Source: Bradyrhizobium sp. CCGE-LA001
GTDB taxonomy: Bacteria; Pseudomonadota; Alphaproteobacteria; Rhizobiales; Xanthobacteraceae
DNA length: 64,000 nucleotides
NCBI RefSeq assembly: GCF_000296215.2
Contig: NZ_CP013949.1
Span: 5,883,501 to 5,947,500 of the forward strand
Direction of reading: 5' to 3'
The position numbers and the translations under genes are program-made. Below, piece after piece: positions 16,563-25,810 of the stretch. The notes beneath the pieces were generated by a model that was not told the origin of the DNA, made no database searches, and was given only the letters and a program-made list of their open reading frames with translations. Numbering within the stretch: position 1 is the first letter of the stretch; every line of letters begins with the position of its first letter.

Positions 16563-19372
16563 TGGGACTGCCGCTCGCCTTCACCCAACCGCTGCTTTTG
16601 ATCGGCCTCATCAGCCTGCCGGTGCTGTGGTGGCTGCTGCGGGTGACGCCGCCGCGGCCGCGCCGCATCGAATTTCCGCCGACGCGGCTGCTGTTCGACA
16701 TCGCGCCAAGGGAAGAGACGCCCTCGCGGACGCCGTGGTGGCTGACCGCATTGCGGCTCTTGGCTGCGGCTTTGGTCATTTTCGCCGCCGCCGGCCCGAT
16801 CTGGAATCCGCAGACAGGCGCCGCTGGCAGCAAGGCGCCGCTGATGATCATGCTCGACGACGGCTGGAGCGCTGCCTCGCACTGGGATGTCAGGATCCGG
16901 GCCGCTGACGAGCTGATCGCCAACGCCGACAATGACCGCCGCGCCATCGCGCTGGTGCAGCTGTCGGAGCCGAACCGCGACATCACGCTGATGCCGGCAG
17001 GTGCCGCTCGCGTGGCGCTGCGCCAGCTCGCGCCAAAGCCCTATTCGATCGACCGCGTCGAGACGCTCGCCGCGATCGACCGTTTCCTGAAAGCCACCGG
17101 CGATTGCGAGATCGCCTGGCTCTCCGACGGCGTCGACACCGGGCGCGGCGAGGAATTCGTGACGGGCCTCGGCAAGACCATCGGTGATCGCAGCCTGACC
17201 ATCTTCGACGGCGGCACCTCTGCGCCGCTGGCGCTGGTCGCGGCCGAGAACGCCGCCGCCAGGATGACGGTAAAGGTGCTGCGCACCGACAGCGGCATTG
17301 CCGCCGGCACCGTGCGCGCGCTGGACCAGAAGGCGTCCCCGATCGGCGAGGCCCGCTATTCGTTCGGCCCGCAGGACAAGGAGACCGACGCGTCGTTCGA
17401 TCTTCCGGTCGAGCTGCGCAACGACATCACGCGGCTCGAGATCTCGGGCGAGCGCTCCGCCGGCGCGGTGCAGCTGCTCGACAAGCGCTGGCGCCGCCGC
17501 GCCATCGGCATCGTCTCGGGCGCGACCAGCGAGACCGCGCAGCCGCTGCTGGCGCCGACCTTTTATCTCACTCGCGCGCTGGCGCCGTTCGCCGACGTGC
17601 GGCTCGCAGACAAGGGCTCGCCGCAGCAGGGCATCACCCAGTTCCTCGATCAGAAGCTGCCGATGATCATCCTCGCCGATGTCGGCACGATCGCGCCTGA
17701 GCTGCGCGAGCGCCTCAATGCCTGGATCGACCAGGGCGGCGTACTGGTGCGGTTCGCAGGGCCCCGATTGGCGCAGGCCGAGGACGATCTCGTGCCGGTC
17801 AAGCTGCGCAAAGGCGGCCGCACGCTCGGCGGCAGCCTGACCTGGGAGAAGCCGCAGCATCTCGCCTCCTTCGCCGCCGACGGTCCGTTCGCCGGCGTCG
17901 CGGTGCCCAAGGACGTCGCCGTCAGCCGCCAGGTGCTGGCCGAGCCCGACGCGGTGCTCGCCACCAAGAGCTGGGCTTCGCTGGAGGACGGCACGCCGCT
18001 GGTGACGGGAGAGCATCGCGGCAAGGGCCTCGTCAGCCTGTTCCATGTCAGCGCCGACATGCGCTGGTCGGACCTGCCGATGTCGGGCACCTTCGTCGAA
18101 ATGCTGCGGCGGGTGGTCGACATGTCCGGCTACACCTCCAAGCCCGGTGCCGGAGTCGCGAGCGAAGCGACCACTGAAACGGTGGCGCCGCTGCACATTC
18201 TCGACGGTTTCGGCGCCTTCGGACCGCCGCCGGCGACCGCAAAGCCGCTGCCGGCCGATTATCGCGACCGCGCCACACCCGATCATCCGCCGGGCTTCTA
18301 TGGTCCAGCCGAAGGACCGCTCGCCGTGAACACGCTCGCCAGCGCCGACCGCATCGCAGCCCTGAATACCGCGAGCCTGCGGGCCCGGCACGCCACCTAC
18401 ACCAATGCCGAGCCGCGCGACTTGCGCGGCTGGCTGCTGTCGACGGCGCTGTCGCTGTTCCTGATCGACGCCATCATCGTCGCGCTGCTCGGCGGCGGTC
18501 TTGCTGCGCTGCTGCGCCGCCGCGCCGCGCCTGCGATGATCGTGCTCGGTCTCGCGCTTGCGGGCTTCGCGGTGCTTTCGCCCACGCCGGCGCGCGCCGA
18601 TAGCGCGTCCGACGAGTTCGCGATGAAGGCAGTGTCTCAGACCCGCCTCGCTTATGTCGTAACAGGCAATGCCGACGTCGATTCCATCGTCAAGGCCGGC
18701 ATGAACGGGCTGACGCTGTTCCTGGCGCAGCGCACGGCGCTGGAAGCCGGCGATCCGGTCGGCGTCGATCCCGCGCGCGACGAGCTCGCCTTCTTCCCGC
18801 TGATCTACTGGCCGATCGTGCCCGGTGCGCCGAAGCCACCGCAGGACGCCATCAACAAGATCGACGCCTATATGAAGCAGGGCGGCACGGTGCTGTTCGA
18901 CACCCGCGATGCGATCGAGGCCCCGCCCGGCGCGAACGGCGCGGCGCAGACCCCCGCCATGCGGACGCTGCGTGAGATCCTGTCCTCGCTCGACGTGCCC
19001 GAGCTCGAACCGGTGCCGCGCGAGCACGTGCTGACCAAGACCTTCTATCTCTTGCGCGACTTCCCCGGGCGCTTCGTCACCGGCCAGACCTGGGTCGAGA
19101 CACTGCCGCGCGACGAGGACGAGGACAGTGCGCAGCGGCCGGCGCGCGGCGGCGACGGCGTCTCGCCGATCATCATCACTTCGAACGACCTTGCCGGCGC
19201 CTGGGCGGTGCGGCCCGACGGGCAAGCCATGCTGCCGGTGACCGGCGGCGACAGCCGCCAGCGCGAATTCGCCTACCGCGCCGGCGCCAACATCGTGATG
19301 TACACGCTGACCGGCAACTACAAGGCCGATCAGGTGCACGCACCGGCGCTGATCGAACGGCTGGGGCAATGA
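16559..19372 (+). CDS. BatA-like / DUF4159 membrane protein
   Basis: A 937-residue protein. The N-terminal 90 residues are an aerotolerance BatA-type two-helix region (PLLLIGLISLPVLWWLLRV and ALRLLAAALVIFAAAGPIW). The middle, to about residue 615, has VWA-like or amidotransferase-like segments (MIMLDDGWSAASHWDVRIRA; DQKLPMIILADVG). Two helices lie near 625-680, followed by DUF4159 from about 693 (TRLAYVVTGNADVDSIVKAG; YMKQGGTVLFDTRD). It overlaps DUF58 by four bases. It is probably an inner-membrane client of the MoxR ATPase with a large extracytoplasmic part; the cellular role is unknown. Confidence 0.85.
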   Translation: MMGLPLAFTQPLLLIGLISLPVLWWLLRVTPPRPRRIEFPPTRLLFDIAPREETPSRTPWWLTALRLLAAALVIFAAAGPIWNPQTGAAGSKAPLMIMLDDGWSAASHWDVRIRAADELIANADNDRRAIALVQLSEPNRDITLMPAGAARVALRQLAPKPYSIDRVETLAAIDRFLKATGDCEIAWLSDGVDTGRGEEFVTGLGKTIGDRSLTIFDGGTSAPLALVAAENAAARMTVKVLRTDSGIAAGTVRALDQKASPIGEARYSFGPQDKETDASFDLPVELRNDITRLEISGERSAGAVQLLDKRWRRRAIGIVSGATSETAQPLLAPTFYLTRALAPFADVRLADKGSPQQGITQFLDQKLPMIILADVGTIAPELRERLNAWIDQGGVLVRFAGPRLAQAEDDLVPVKLRKGGRTLGGSLTWEKPQHLASFAADGPFAGVAVPKDVAVSRQVLAEPDAVLATKSWASLEDGTPLVTGEHRGKGLVSLFHVSADMRWSDLPMSGTFVEMLRRVVDMSGYTSKPGAGVASEATTETVAPLHILDGFGAFGPPPATAKPLPADYRDRATPDHPPGFYGPAEGPLAVNTLASADRIAALNTASLRARHATYTNAEPRDLRGWLLSTALSLFLIDAIIVALLGGGLAALLRRRAAPAMIVLGLALAGFAVLSPTPARADSASDEFAMKAVSQTRLAYVVTGNADVDSIVKAGMNGLTLFLAQRTALEAGDPVGVDPARDELAFFPLIYWPIVPGAPKPPQDAINKIDAYMKQGGTVLFDTRDAIEAPPGANGAAQTPAMRTLREILSSLDVPELEPVPREHVLTKTFYLLRDFPGRFVTGQTWVETLPRDEDEDSAQRPARGGDGVSPIIITSNDLAGAWAVRPDGQAMLPVTGGDSRQREFAYRAGANIVMYTLTGNYKADQVHAPALIERLGQ

Positions 19373-19408
19373 TGCGGGTTTTGAATCTGAATGCCCGTAA
19401 GATGAAGC

Positions 19409-19530
19409 CGTCATGCCCGGGCATAGCCGTTCGAAGAACGGCGTCGCTTGGCTCGCCTATGTGCCGGGCATTCACGTTCTTCGTGCCGCATGGCAATCCG
19501 TGGATGGCCGGGACAAGCCCGGCCATGATG
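19409..19530. repeat. Bradyrhizobium-type intergenic palindromic repeat
   Basis: This stretch begins CGTCATGCCCGGGCATAGCC, contains GTTCGAAGAAC and later CACGTTCTTCGTG, and ends with the hairpin GGCCGGGACAAGCCCGGCC next to CATGATGA. I recognise this class of mobile, non-coding hairpin unit from Bradyrhizobium genomes. It interrupts the moxR-type cluster between the DUF4159 gene and the following membrane-protein gene. A related short hairpin occurs at 48848-48870. Confidence 0.65.
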
Positions 19531-19549
19531 AGGCCGAGAGAGTGACGTC

Positions 19550-21613
19550 ATGAACTACGGTATCGCGTTCACCCCGCTCGTTCCCACCATCGTGCTGTGG
19601 CTCGCGCTCGCCGCGATCGTCGTCGTCGCGCTTGTGCTGCTGCTGGCGCGGGCGCGCGGCGCGGCCGTGCGCGTGGCCGCGCTGGCGCTGTTCCTGCTGG
19701 CGCTCGCCAATCCGTCCTTCACCCGGGAGGACCGCGATCCCCTCACCTCCGTCGCCGCCGTCGTCGTCGACAAGAGTCCGAGCCAGAATTTCGGCAACCG
19801 CAACCGCGAGGCCGCCCAGGCGCAGGAAGCGCTCGTCGACAGCCTGAAGAAGATCAAGGGGCTCGAGGTCCGCGTCGTCGACGCTGGCCAAGCCGACGGC
19901 GAGACCGACGGCACGAAACTGTTCGGCGCCCTCGCCTCGGCCTTGTCGGATGTGCCGGTCGACCGCGTCGCCGGCGCGTTCCTGATCACCGACGGCCGCG
20001 TCCACGACATTCCCGCGAACGCCGCCGCGCTCGGCTTCCAGGCACCGGTGCACGCGCTGATCACCGGGCAGAAGGACGAGCGTGACCGCCGCATCGCGAT
20101 CACGGCAGCGCCGCGCTTCGGCATCGTCGGGCAGACCCAGACCATCAGCTACCGGCTCGACGACCAGGGCGTCTCCGGCGAGCGCGCCAAGGTCACGGTC
20201 CGCCGCGACGGCGAGGTCATCAACGAGCGCACGCTGTCGAGCGGCCAGGCAGCGAGCGTCGACGTCGACATCAAACATGCCGGCCCGAACATCGTCGAGA
20301 TCGAGGCCTCGCCGCTCGAACGCGAATTGACGCCGGTGAACAACCGCGCCGTCGTCGCGATCGACGGCGTGCGCGACAAGCTGCGCGTGCTGCTGGTCTC
20401 GGGCGAACCGCATTCGGGCGAGCGCACCTGGCGCAATCTGCTCAAGTCCGACGCCAGCGTCGACCTCGTGCATTTCACCATTCTGCGGCCGCCGGAGAAG
20501 CAGGACGGCACGCCGATCAACGAATTATCGCTGATCGCGTTTCCGACCCGCGAGCTGTTCCAGCAGAAGATCAACGAATTCCAGCTGATCATCTTCGACC
20601 GCTACGCCCGCCAGGGTGTGCTGCCGATCGCCTATTTCGACAACATCGCGCGCTATGTACGCGGCGGCGGCGCGGTGCTGGTCTCGGCCGGTCCAGACTA
20701 CGCCTCCAACACCAGCATCTGGCGCACGCCGCTGGATTCGGTGTTGCCGGCCGAACCCGTCGGTGTGACGGAGAAGCCGTTCTATGCGCATCTGTCCGAC
20801 ATCGGCAAACGCCATCCCGTCACGCGCGGGCTGGAGGGCTCGGGGAGCGAACCGCCGCGCTGGAGCCGGTTCTTCCGCACCGTCGATACCCGCAATGCGG
20901 TCAACCCGCCGGTCATGACCGGCGTGGACGGTAAGCCGCTGCTGTTCCTGTCGCGCTTTGGCGAGGGCCGCGTCGCGCTTCTGCTGTCCGACCACATCTG
21001 GTTGTGGGCGCGCGGCTATGAAGGCGGCGGCCCGCATCTCGACCTGCTCAGGCGAACGTCGCACTGGCTGATGAAGCAGCCGGATCTCGACGAAGAGGCG
21101 CTGCGCCTCCAGGTGCAGGGCAAGAATCTCATCGTGGTGCGCCAGACCATGGCGGATAGCGTGCAGCCGGTGAATGTGACATCGCCGTCGGGCGTGTCGC
21201 AGGACCTGACCCTGTCGCCTGCCGATCCCGGCGAGTGGCGCGCCAGCCTGCCGGCCAGCGAGCTCGGCCTGTGGCAGGCGACCGACGGCACGCTGAAGGC
21301 GCTGATCAATGTCGGCCCGACCAATCCGAAGGAGTTTTCGGAAGTCACCTCCACCACCGACACGTTGAAGCCGCTGACACAGGCGACCGGCGGCGACGCC
21401 GTGCGCGTGGCCAGCGGTTCCAGCGTCGAGCTGCCGCGCATCCTGCCGGTACGCTCGGTCGGCATGTTCCATGGCGACGGCTGGATGGGCGTGCGGATGC
21501 GCGATGCCAGCGTGGTGAAAGGCGTCGGCGTGCTGCCGATCTTCGCCGGCGTGATCGGCCTTCTGCTGCTGCTCGGCGCCTTCGCCGCGACCTGGGTCCG
21601 CGAAGGGCGCTAG
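19550..21613 (+). CDS. Membrane protein with VWA-like and amidotransferase-like domains (COG5426-like)
   Basis: A 687-residue protein with two N-terminal helices (VPTIVLWLALAAIVVVALVL and AALALFLLALANPSF) and one C-terminal helix (IFAGVIGLLLLLGAFAATW). A VWA-like start AAVVVDKSPSQNFGNRNREA is near residue 66. A class I amidotransferase-like fold spans about 280-480 (LRVLLVSGEPHSGERTWRNL; YVRGGGAVLVSAGPDYAS), without an evident catalytic cysteine. It follows the DUF4159 gene after a repeat-filled 177-base gap. It belongs to the same MoxR-linked system by context. Confidence 0.8.
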   Translation: MNYGIAFTPLVPTIVLWLALAAIVVVALVLLLARARGAAVRVAALALFLLALANPSFTREDRDPLTSVAAVVVDKSPSQNFGNRNREAAQAQEALVDSLKKIKGLEVRVVDAGQADGETDGTKLFGALASALSDVPVDRVAGAFLITDGRVHDIPANAAALGFQAPVHALITGQKDERDRRIAITAAPRFGIVGQTQTISYRLDDQGVSGERAKVTVRRDGEVINERTLSSGQAASVDVDIKHAGPNIVEIEASPLERELTPVNNRAVVAIDGVRDKLRVLLVSGEPHSGERTWRNLLKSDASVDLVHFTILRPPEKQDGTPINELSLIAFPTRELFQQKINEFQLIIFDRYARQGVLPIAYFDNIARYVRGGGAVLVSAGPDYASNTSIWRTPLDSVLPAEPVGVTEKPFYAHLSDIGKRHPVTRGLEGSGSEPPRWSRFFRTVDTRNAVNPPVMTGVDGKPLLFLSRFGEGRVALLLSDHIWLWARGYEGGGPHLDLLRRTSHWLMKQPDLDEEALRLQVQGKNLIVVRQTMADSVQPVNVTSPSGVSQDLTLSPADPGEWRASLPASELGLWQATDGTLKALINVGPTNPKEFSEVTSTTDTLKPLTQATGGDAVRVASGSSVELPRILPVRSVGMFHGDGWMGVRMRDASVVKGVGVLPIFAGVIGLLLLLGAFAATWVREGR

Positions 21614-21690
21614 TTGCCCGAACGACACATCGGGCCGGCGCTCTGCTTGCGCCGATCCGACCGCCGTTGACATCCGTGAACCGCTCGGGC

Positions 21691-21709
21691 GATGTTACAC
21701 TATAACATC
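21691..21709. promoter_or_regulatory. Zur-box-like operator
   Basis: GATGTTACACTATAACATC is a near-perfect palindrome with outer arms GATGTTA and TAACATC. It matches the TGTTATA-TATAACA core of proteobacterial Zur sites. It lies 45 bases upstream of the DUF2946 gene, in promoter position, and ahead of a ZnuD-like receptor. Zur would repress both when zinc is sufficient; the regulator's identity is inferred from the motif. Confidence 0.7.
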
Positions 21710-21754
21710 GCGGCGTCCTGAATTGACGCCCCGATGTGGGGGTGGCGTTTTCAG

Positions 21755-22171
21755 ATGAAGTGGTTCCGGTCGAATATCAGGCACGGTGCCCGGCTCGCGT
21801 TGCTCGCGCTGCTGGTGCAGTTCGCGCTGACCTTCGGCCACAGCCATTGGTTCGCGCAGGCCGCCCTCGCGCAATCCTCGGCCCAGCAGACCGATAGTGG
21901 CGCCCAGGACAGCGGCAAGGGCGTGGCTGCGATCGACCGCGCCGCGGTCCAGAAGCAATCGCCGGCAGGCCCTGATCGCGATCATCAGGGCGAGGACAAT
22001 TGCGCCATCTGCGCCATCATTGCGATGGCGGGCACCGTCATGTCGGCAACGCCGCCCGTGCTGCTGCTGCCGCAGGCGATCGAGCTGCTCCATCGCACCA
22101 CCGATGCCGAATTCATCCATCTGAAATCGGCCGGCACGGCATTCCAGCCCCGCGCCCCTCCCGCGTCTTGA
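21755..22171 (+). CDS. DUF2946-like small membrane/periplasmic protein with His and CxxC
   Basis: A 138-residue protein starting at ATG 21755 (an in-frame ATG at 21734 adds seven residues). The N-terminal helix ALLALLVQFALTFGHSHWFA is followed by a Gln/Ala/Asp-rich spacer. A metal-ligand-rich stretch DRDHQGEDNCAICAIIAMAG comes next, then a second hydrophobic segment. His-rich plus CxxC content and the preceding Zur-like box suggest a role in zinc handling. DUF2946 genes often neighbour TonB-dependent receptors. It lies 141 bases before the receptor gene and probably shares its promoter. Confidence 0.75.
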   Translation: MKWFRSNIRHGARLALLALLVQFALTFGHSHWFAQAALAQSSAQQTDSGAQDSGKGVAAIDRAAVQKQSPAGPDRDHQGEDNCAICAIIAMAGTVMSATPPVLLLPQAIELLHRTTDAEFIHLKSAGTAFQPRAPPAS

Positions 22172-22312
22172 CTTCCAACGCTTGATCACGCCCAGCCTCG
22201 CCGTTTTCAGGCGTTGCCTGGGACAAGTTGAAGTCGAATTCCGTCGCGCCGCGACGGCAGGCCGCCTCCGATCAACAGATCCTATGCGGACGGCCTGGCT
22301 GGAATCAGGACC

Positions 22313-24682
22313 ATGTCATTTCAATTGCGACGCGCGCAGCGTCTTGGCGGAGCAAGCCTGCTCCTGCTGGGTGCCGCCGCCACGCCCGCCTTCGCTCAAA
22401 GCGCCTCGTCGACCGAACTTCCGGCCGTCACGGTAACGGCGCCGAGTCCCATCGTGCGCAGAGCGGTGGTGCCGACGCGCAGCCCGGTCCGCCCCACGCG
22501 AACCGCACGCGTTCGCAGCCAGCAGCCCCCCGCGGAAGCAACGCCGGCAGCAGCAGCCCCCGCCGCCGCGCCCCAGCAGGGCGTGCTGCCTGTTGTCACC
22601 GACCAGTTCGCGACGGTCACGGTGGTGCCGAACGAGGAGATCCGCCGCCAGGGTGGCGGCACGCTCGGCGATCTCCTGTTCTCGAAGCCCGGCATCACCG
22701 GCTCTGAATACGCGCCCGGCGCATCCAGCCGGCCGATCATTCGCGGCCTGGACACCAACCGTGTCGGCATTGTCGAGAACGGAACAGGCAGCAATGGCGC
22801 GTCCGATCTGGGCGAGGATCACTTCGTGCCGATCGATCCGCTGGCAACCGACCAGGTCGAGGTCATCCGCGGACCGGCGACGCTGCGCTACGGCTCCACC
22901 GCGATCGGCGGCGTGGTGAGCGCAACCAACAATCGAATTCCCGATGCCTTGCCGTCCTGCACGGCGCCCTTTCCGACTTACGGACTCCCGACCAAGGCGC
23001 CCCTGGCAAACGTCGGATCGCCGGGCTGCGTCACCGCGGAAACACGGACGGCAGTGACTTCGGTCGATCGCGGGGTCGAAGGTGCAGTATTGCTCGACGC
23101 CGGTGGCGGTAACTTTGCCGTCCACGCCGATGCCTTTGGCCGCAAGGCCGGCGACTACAACATCCCGAGCTACCCGTTTTTGACCGACCCGACGCTGCCG
23201 TTCAACGGTCGCCAGCCGAATTCGCCATCGCAGACCTACGGCGGATCCGTCGGTGGCTCCTACATCTTCGATGGCGGCTACGTTGGCGCGGCGATCACGC
23301 AGCACAACGCGCTCTACCACATTCCCGGTATCGAGGGCAGCGAGTTCCTGACGCGGATCGATGGACGACAAACAAAATTCACGACAAAAGGCGAATATCG
23401 GCCGGACGCTGCGGCGATCGATGCAATCCGATTCTGGGCTGGGGCCACCGACTATAAACACGATGAGGTCGGGCTCGCCGACTCTGCCGACCTTGCCTCG
23501 CTCGGCGTGAGACAGACCTTCACCAACAAGGAACAGGAAGGCCGCGTCGAGGTGCAGCTTGCGCCGTTCGACGTCCGCTTTGCTGCGCTGACCACCGCTG
23601 TGGGCGTTCAGGCGTCGCACCAGAAGCTAACCGCGCCGAGCCCGGACGATCCAGGCAGCCCGCTCAACGGACTATTCGATCCGAACAAGAACACAAAGGT
23701 CGCCGGGTACATCTTCAACGAGTTCAAGTTCAGCGAAGCTACCAAGGCTCAGATCGCCGGGCGCGTGGAGAGCGCAAGGTTGAGCGGCACGGCGCCAAGC
23801 TTCGTCCCCGATGTGTTCGACCTCACCGTCGATCCGGCCGCGATCGGCCCCGCAACGGCGTTCAACCGCAACTTCACGCCAGTGAGCGGGAGCATCGGCC
23901 TGATCCAAAACCTTCCTTGGGATCTAGTCGCCAGCATCACCGGCCAATATGTCGAACGTGCGCCGAAACCCGCGGAATTGTTTTCGCGCGGCGGCCACGA
24001 CGCCACCACTACTTTCGACATAGGCAATCCCAATCTTGGCATCGAGACCGCCAAGTCGGTCGAGGCGGCTCTGCGACGGGCGATAGGGCCGCTTCGCTTC
24101 GAACTCACCGGCTATTACACCAAGTTCAACGGCTTCATCTACCGGCGCTTGACCGGCAACACGTGTGAGGACGGTGTTTGCCAGATTGGCCCGGGCCTCG
24201 AGCTGAATCAGGCGGTCTATTCGCAGCGCGACGCGACATTTCGTGGCGGGGAATTCCAGTTCCAGTACGACGTGATGCCGGTCTGGAACGGGATCTGGGG
24301 CATCGAGGGTCAATACGACATCGTGCGCGCGACCTTCGACGACGGCACCAACGTGCCACGCATTCCGCCCCAGCGGCTGGGCGGTGGTGTGTACTATCGC
24401 GACGCCAACTGGTTTGCGCGGATCAACCTGCTGCACGCGTTCGCGCAAAATGACATCGCACCGATCGCGGAGACACCTACGCCTGGCTACAACCTATTGA
24501 GGGCCGAGGTCAGCTACAAGACTAAGCTCGATCAAAGCTGGTTCGGCGCGCGCGAGATGCACGTTGGGTTCGTCGGCAACAACCTGCTGAACGAGAACAT
24601 CCGCAATGCCGTCTCCTTCAACAAGGACCAGGTCCTGTTGCCGGGTATCGGCGTGCGGGCGTTCGCGAACTTCAAGTTCTAG
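22313..24682 (+). CDS. ZnuD-like TonB-dependent outer-membrane receptor
   Basis: A 789-residue outer-membrane receptor. A signal peptide ends at TPAFAQ (about residue 29), then a Pro/Ala/Thr-rich linker to about 95. The plug follows, with VVPNEEIRRQGGGTLGDLLF, SRPIIRGLDTNRVGIVENGT and EVIRGPATLRYGSTAIGGVV. The barrel ends ANFKF with terminal phenylalanine. The acidic-His plug motif GEDHFVPIDPL resembles ZnuD zinc receptors. A Zur-like box upstream of the adjoining DUF2946 gene supports zinc. A UUCG-loop hairpin ends the unit. Siderophore or cobalamin transport is less likely, as no cobalamin riboswitch was seen. Confidence 0.85.
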   Translation: MSFQLRRAQRLGGASLLLLGAAATPAFAQSASSTELPAVTVTAPSPIVRRAVVPTRSPVRPTRTARVRSQQPPAEATPAAAAPAAAPQQGVLPVVTDQFATVTVVPNEEIRRQGGGTLGDLLFSKPGITGSEYAPGASSRPIIRGLDTNRVGIVENGTGSNGASDLGEDHFVPIDPLATDQVEVIRGPATLRYGSTAIGGVVSATNNRIPDALPSCTAPFPTYGLPTKAPLANVGSPGCVTAETRTAVTSVDRGVEGAVLLDAGGGNFAVHADAFGRKAGDYNIPSYPFLTDPTLPFNGRQPNSPSQTYGGSVGGSYIFDGGYVGAAITQHNALYHIPGIEGSEFLTRIDGRQTKFTTKGEYRPDAAAIDAIRFWAGATDYKHDEVGLADSADLASLGVRQTFTNKEQEGRVEVQLAPFDVRFAALTTAVGVQASHQKLTAPSPDDPGSPLNGLFDPNKNTKVAGYIFNEFKFSEATKAQIAGRVESARLSGTAPSFVPDVFDLTVDPAAIGPATAFNRNFTPVSGSIGLIQNLPWDLVASITGQYVERAPKPAELFSRGGHDATTTFDIGNPNLGIETAKSVEAALRRAIGPLRFELTGYYTKFNGFIYRRLTGNTCEDGVCQIGPGLELNQAVYSQRDATFRGGEFQFQYDVMPVWNGIWGIEGQYDIVRATFDDGTNVPRIPPQRLGGGVYYRDANWFARINLLHAFAQNDIAPIAETPTPGYNLLRAEVSYKTKLDQSWFGAREMHVGFVGNNLLNENIRNAVSFNKDQVLLPGIGVRAFANFKF

Positions 24683-24692
24683 CGCCGATCAA

Positions 24693-24715
24693 GCCGGGGG
24701 CCTTCGGGCCCCGGC
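24693..24715 (+). terminator. GC-rich hairpin with TTCG loop after the TonB receptor
   Basis: GCCGGGG at 24693-24699 pairs with CCCCGGC at 24709-24715; an inner CC-GG pair closes a TTCG tetraloop, with G24700 bulged. It lies 11 bases after the receptor stop. There is no T-tract, so it may end transcription weakly or protect the mRNA end. It also sits between convergent genes. Confidence 0.55.
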
Positions 24716-24723
24716 ACATCGAG

Positions 24724-25203
24724 CTACGAACGCGCGAGCCGCTTCTCGAAGCGCCACTGGTCGACCGGGAACGGTCCGTTCGACGTCTCCGACAACATCA
24801 CGAACGTGCCGGCCATGCGCCAGCCGCTTTTCTCGTAGAACCGCGCGGCGCGATGATTGTCGACGGCACATGCCAGCCAGGCCAGCTCCACTCCGCGCGC
24901 GGCAAGCCATGCCTCCGCATCGGCGATCAGCGCCGCGGCCACACCGAGCCCGTACGCTTCAGACGACACGAAGAGCTGGTACAATTCGTCACCTCTGATG
25001 GCGCAGAAACCGAGCGGCGCGCCGGCCGGGCCAACGACGCAGACATCGGGAAGCATGACCGCGAGGCGCTCGCGAAAGCTCGAGAGCGTGCGGAAGCGGA
25101 CCAGCTCAGGCGGCGCAAGCGCCGCATGCGATTCATGCCAGACATCATGCCACAGCCGTGCGAGATGATCGATCTCAGGGATATCAGCGTGCCGCACCTC
25201 CAT
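24724..25203 (-). CDS. GNAT family N-acetyltransferase
   Basis: A 159-residue acetyltransferase. The acetyl-CoA loop region QLFVSSEAYGLGVAAALIAD is near residue 80, and VDNHRAARFYEKSGWRMAGT near 120 is the classic GNAT motif B. ATG 25203 (MEVRHADIPEID) is chosen; upstream in-frame sequence lacks domain character. It lies directly after another GNAT gene on the same strand, with a 34-base gap. The acceptor substrate is unknown. Confidence 0.88.
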   Translation of the reverse strand: MEVRHADIPEIDHLARLWHDVWHESHAALAPPELVRFRTLSSFRERLAVMLPDVCVVGPAGAPLGFCAIRGDELYQLFVSSEAYGLGVAAALIADAEAWLAARGVELAWLACAVDNHRAARFYEKSGWRMAGTFVMLSETSNGPFPVDQWRFEKRLARS

Positions 25204-25237
25204 CGTCGATACTCCATATGAGAGCGTCGAAACCTGG

Positions 25238-25753
25238 CTACTCCCGCGCCCTGCTCCAGTCGGGACCCACCTGCCCCGATACGCCCTCGAAAGCGCCGTC
25301 GACGAGTTCGAACACGAGGATACGGGCGGCATCGACCGGACCGGGCATGGTAACGCGGCCCTTAGGGACCGGCTTGAAGCCGACACGGCTGTAATAGGGC
25401 TCGTCGCCCACCAAGAGCACGATGGCGTGGCCGTTCTCCTTCGCGCCCTTCAGCGCGCGCTCCATCAACAGACGGCCGATGCCGCGGTCGCGGAATGGCG
25501 GCTCGACCGTGAGCGGCCCGAGCAGCAATGCGGGCGTCTCGCCGACCAGGATCGGCAACTGCCTGACCGAGCCGACCAGCAGCGTGCCGATGCGCGCCGT
25601 GAAGGACAACTCGAGCAAATGGTCGACATGCTCGCGGATGCGGTAGGCGCTGAGCACGAAGCGGCCAGGGCCGAAGGTACGTTCGTGCAGCCGCTCGATC
25701 GCTTGAGCATCGCCGGCGGCCTCGGGAAGGATGGTCACTGAGAGGTCGGTCAT
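25238..25753 (-). CDS. GNAT family N-acetyltransferase
   Basis: A 171-residue GNAT protein of the YhbS-like type. The acetyl-CoA binding region is LTVEPPFRDRGIGRLLMERA near residue 85, followed by HAIVLLVGDEPYYSRVGFKP near 115. ATG 25753 is preferred over 25786. Adjacent to a second GNAT gene, with which it may form an operon. YhbS-like enzymes are often annotated without known substrate. Confidence 0.88.
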   Translation of the reverse strand: MTDLSVTILPEAAGDAQAIERLHERTFGPGRFVLSAYRIREHVDHLLELSFTARIGTLLVGSVRQLPILVGETPALLLGPLTVEPPFRDRGIGRLLMERALKGAKENGHAIVLLVGDEPYYSRVGFKPVPKGRVTMPGPVDAARILVFELVDGAFEGVSGQVGPDWSRARE

Positions 25754-25810
25754 GTCAATCCGCGAGATAGCATCTGCGCGCGGCAAGGTCCATCGAGCTG
25801 TGCTGCACCC

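Noticed and set aside
16376..19414. Minus-strand open frame of 1012 codons
   Set aside because: It lies antisense to the DUF58/DUF4159 genes and its translation is His/Arg/Asp/Gly-rich low-complexity typical of a high-GC shadow frame.
22172..22312. Possible cobalamin riboswitch before the TonB receptor
   Set aside because: I see no B12-box-like conserved core in the 141 bases, and a Zur-like site upstream explains regulation better.
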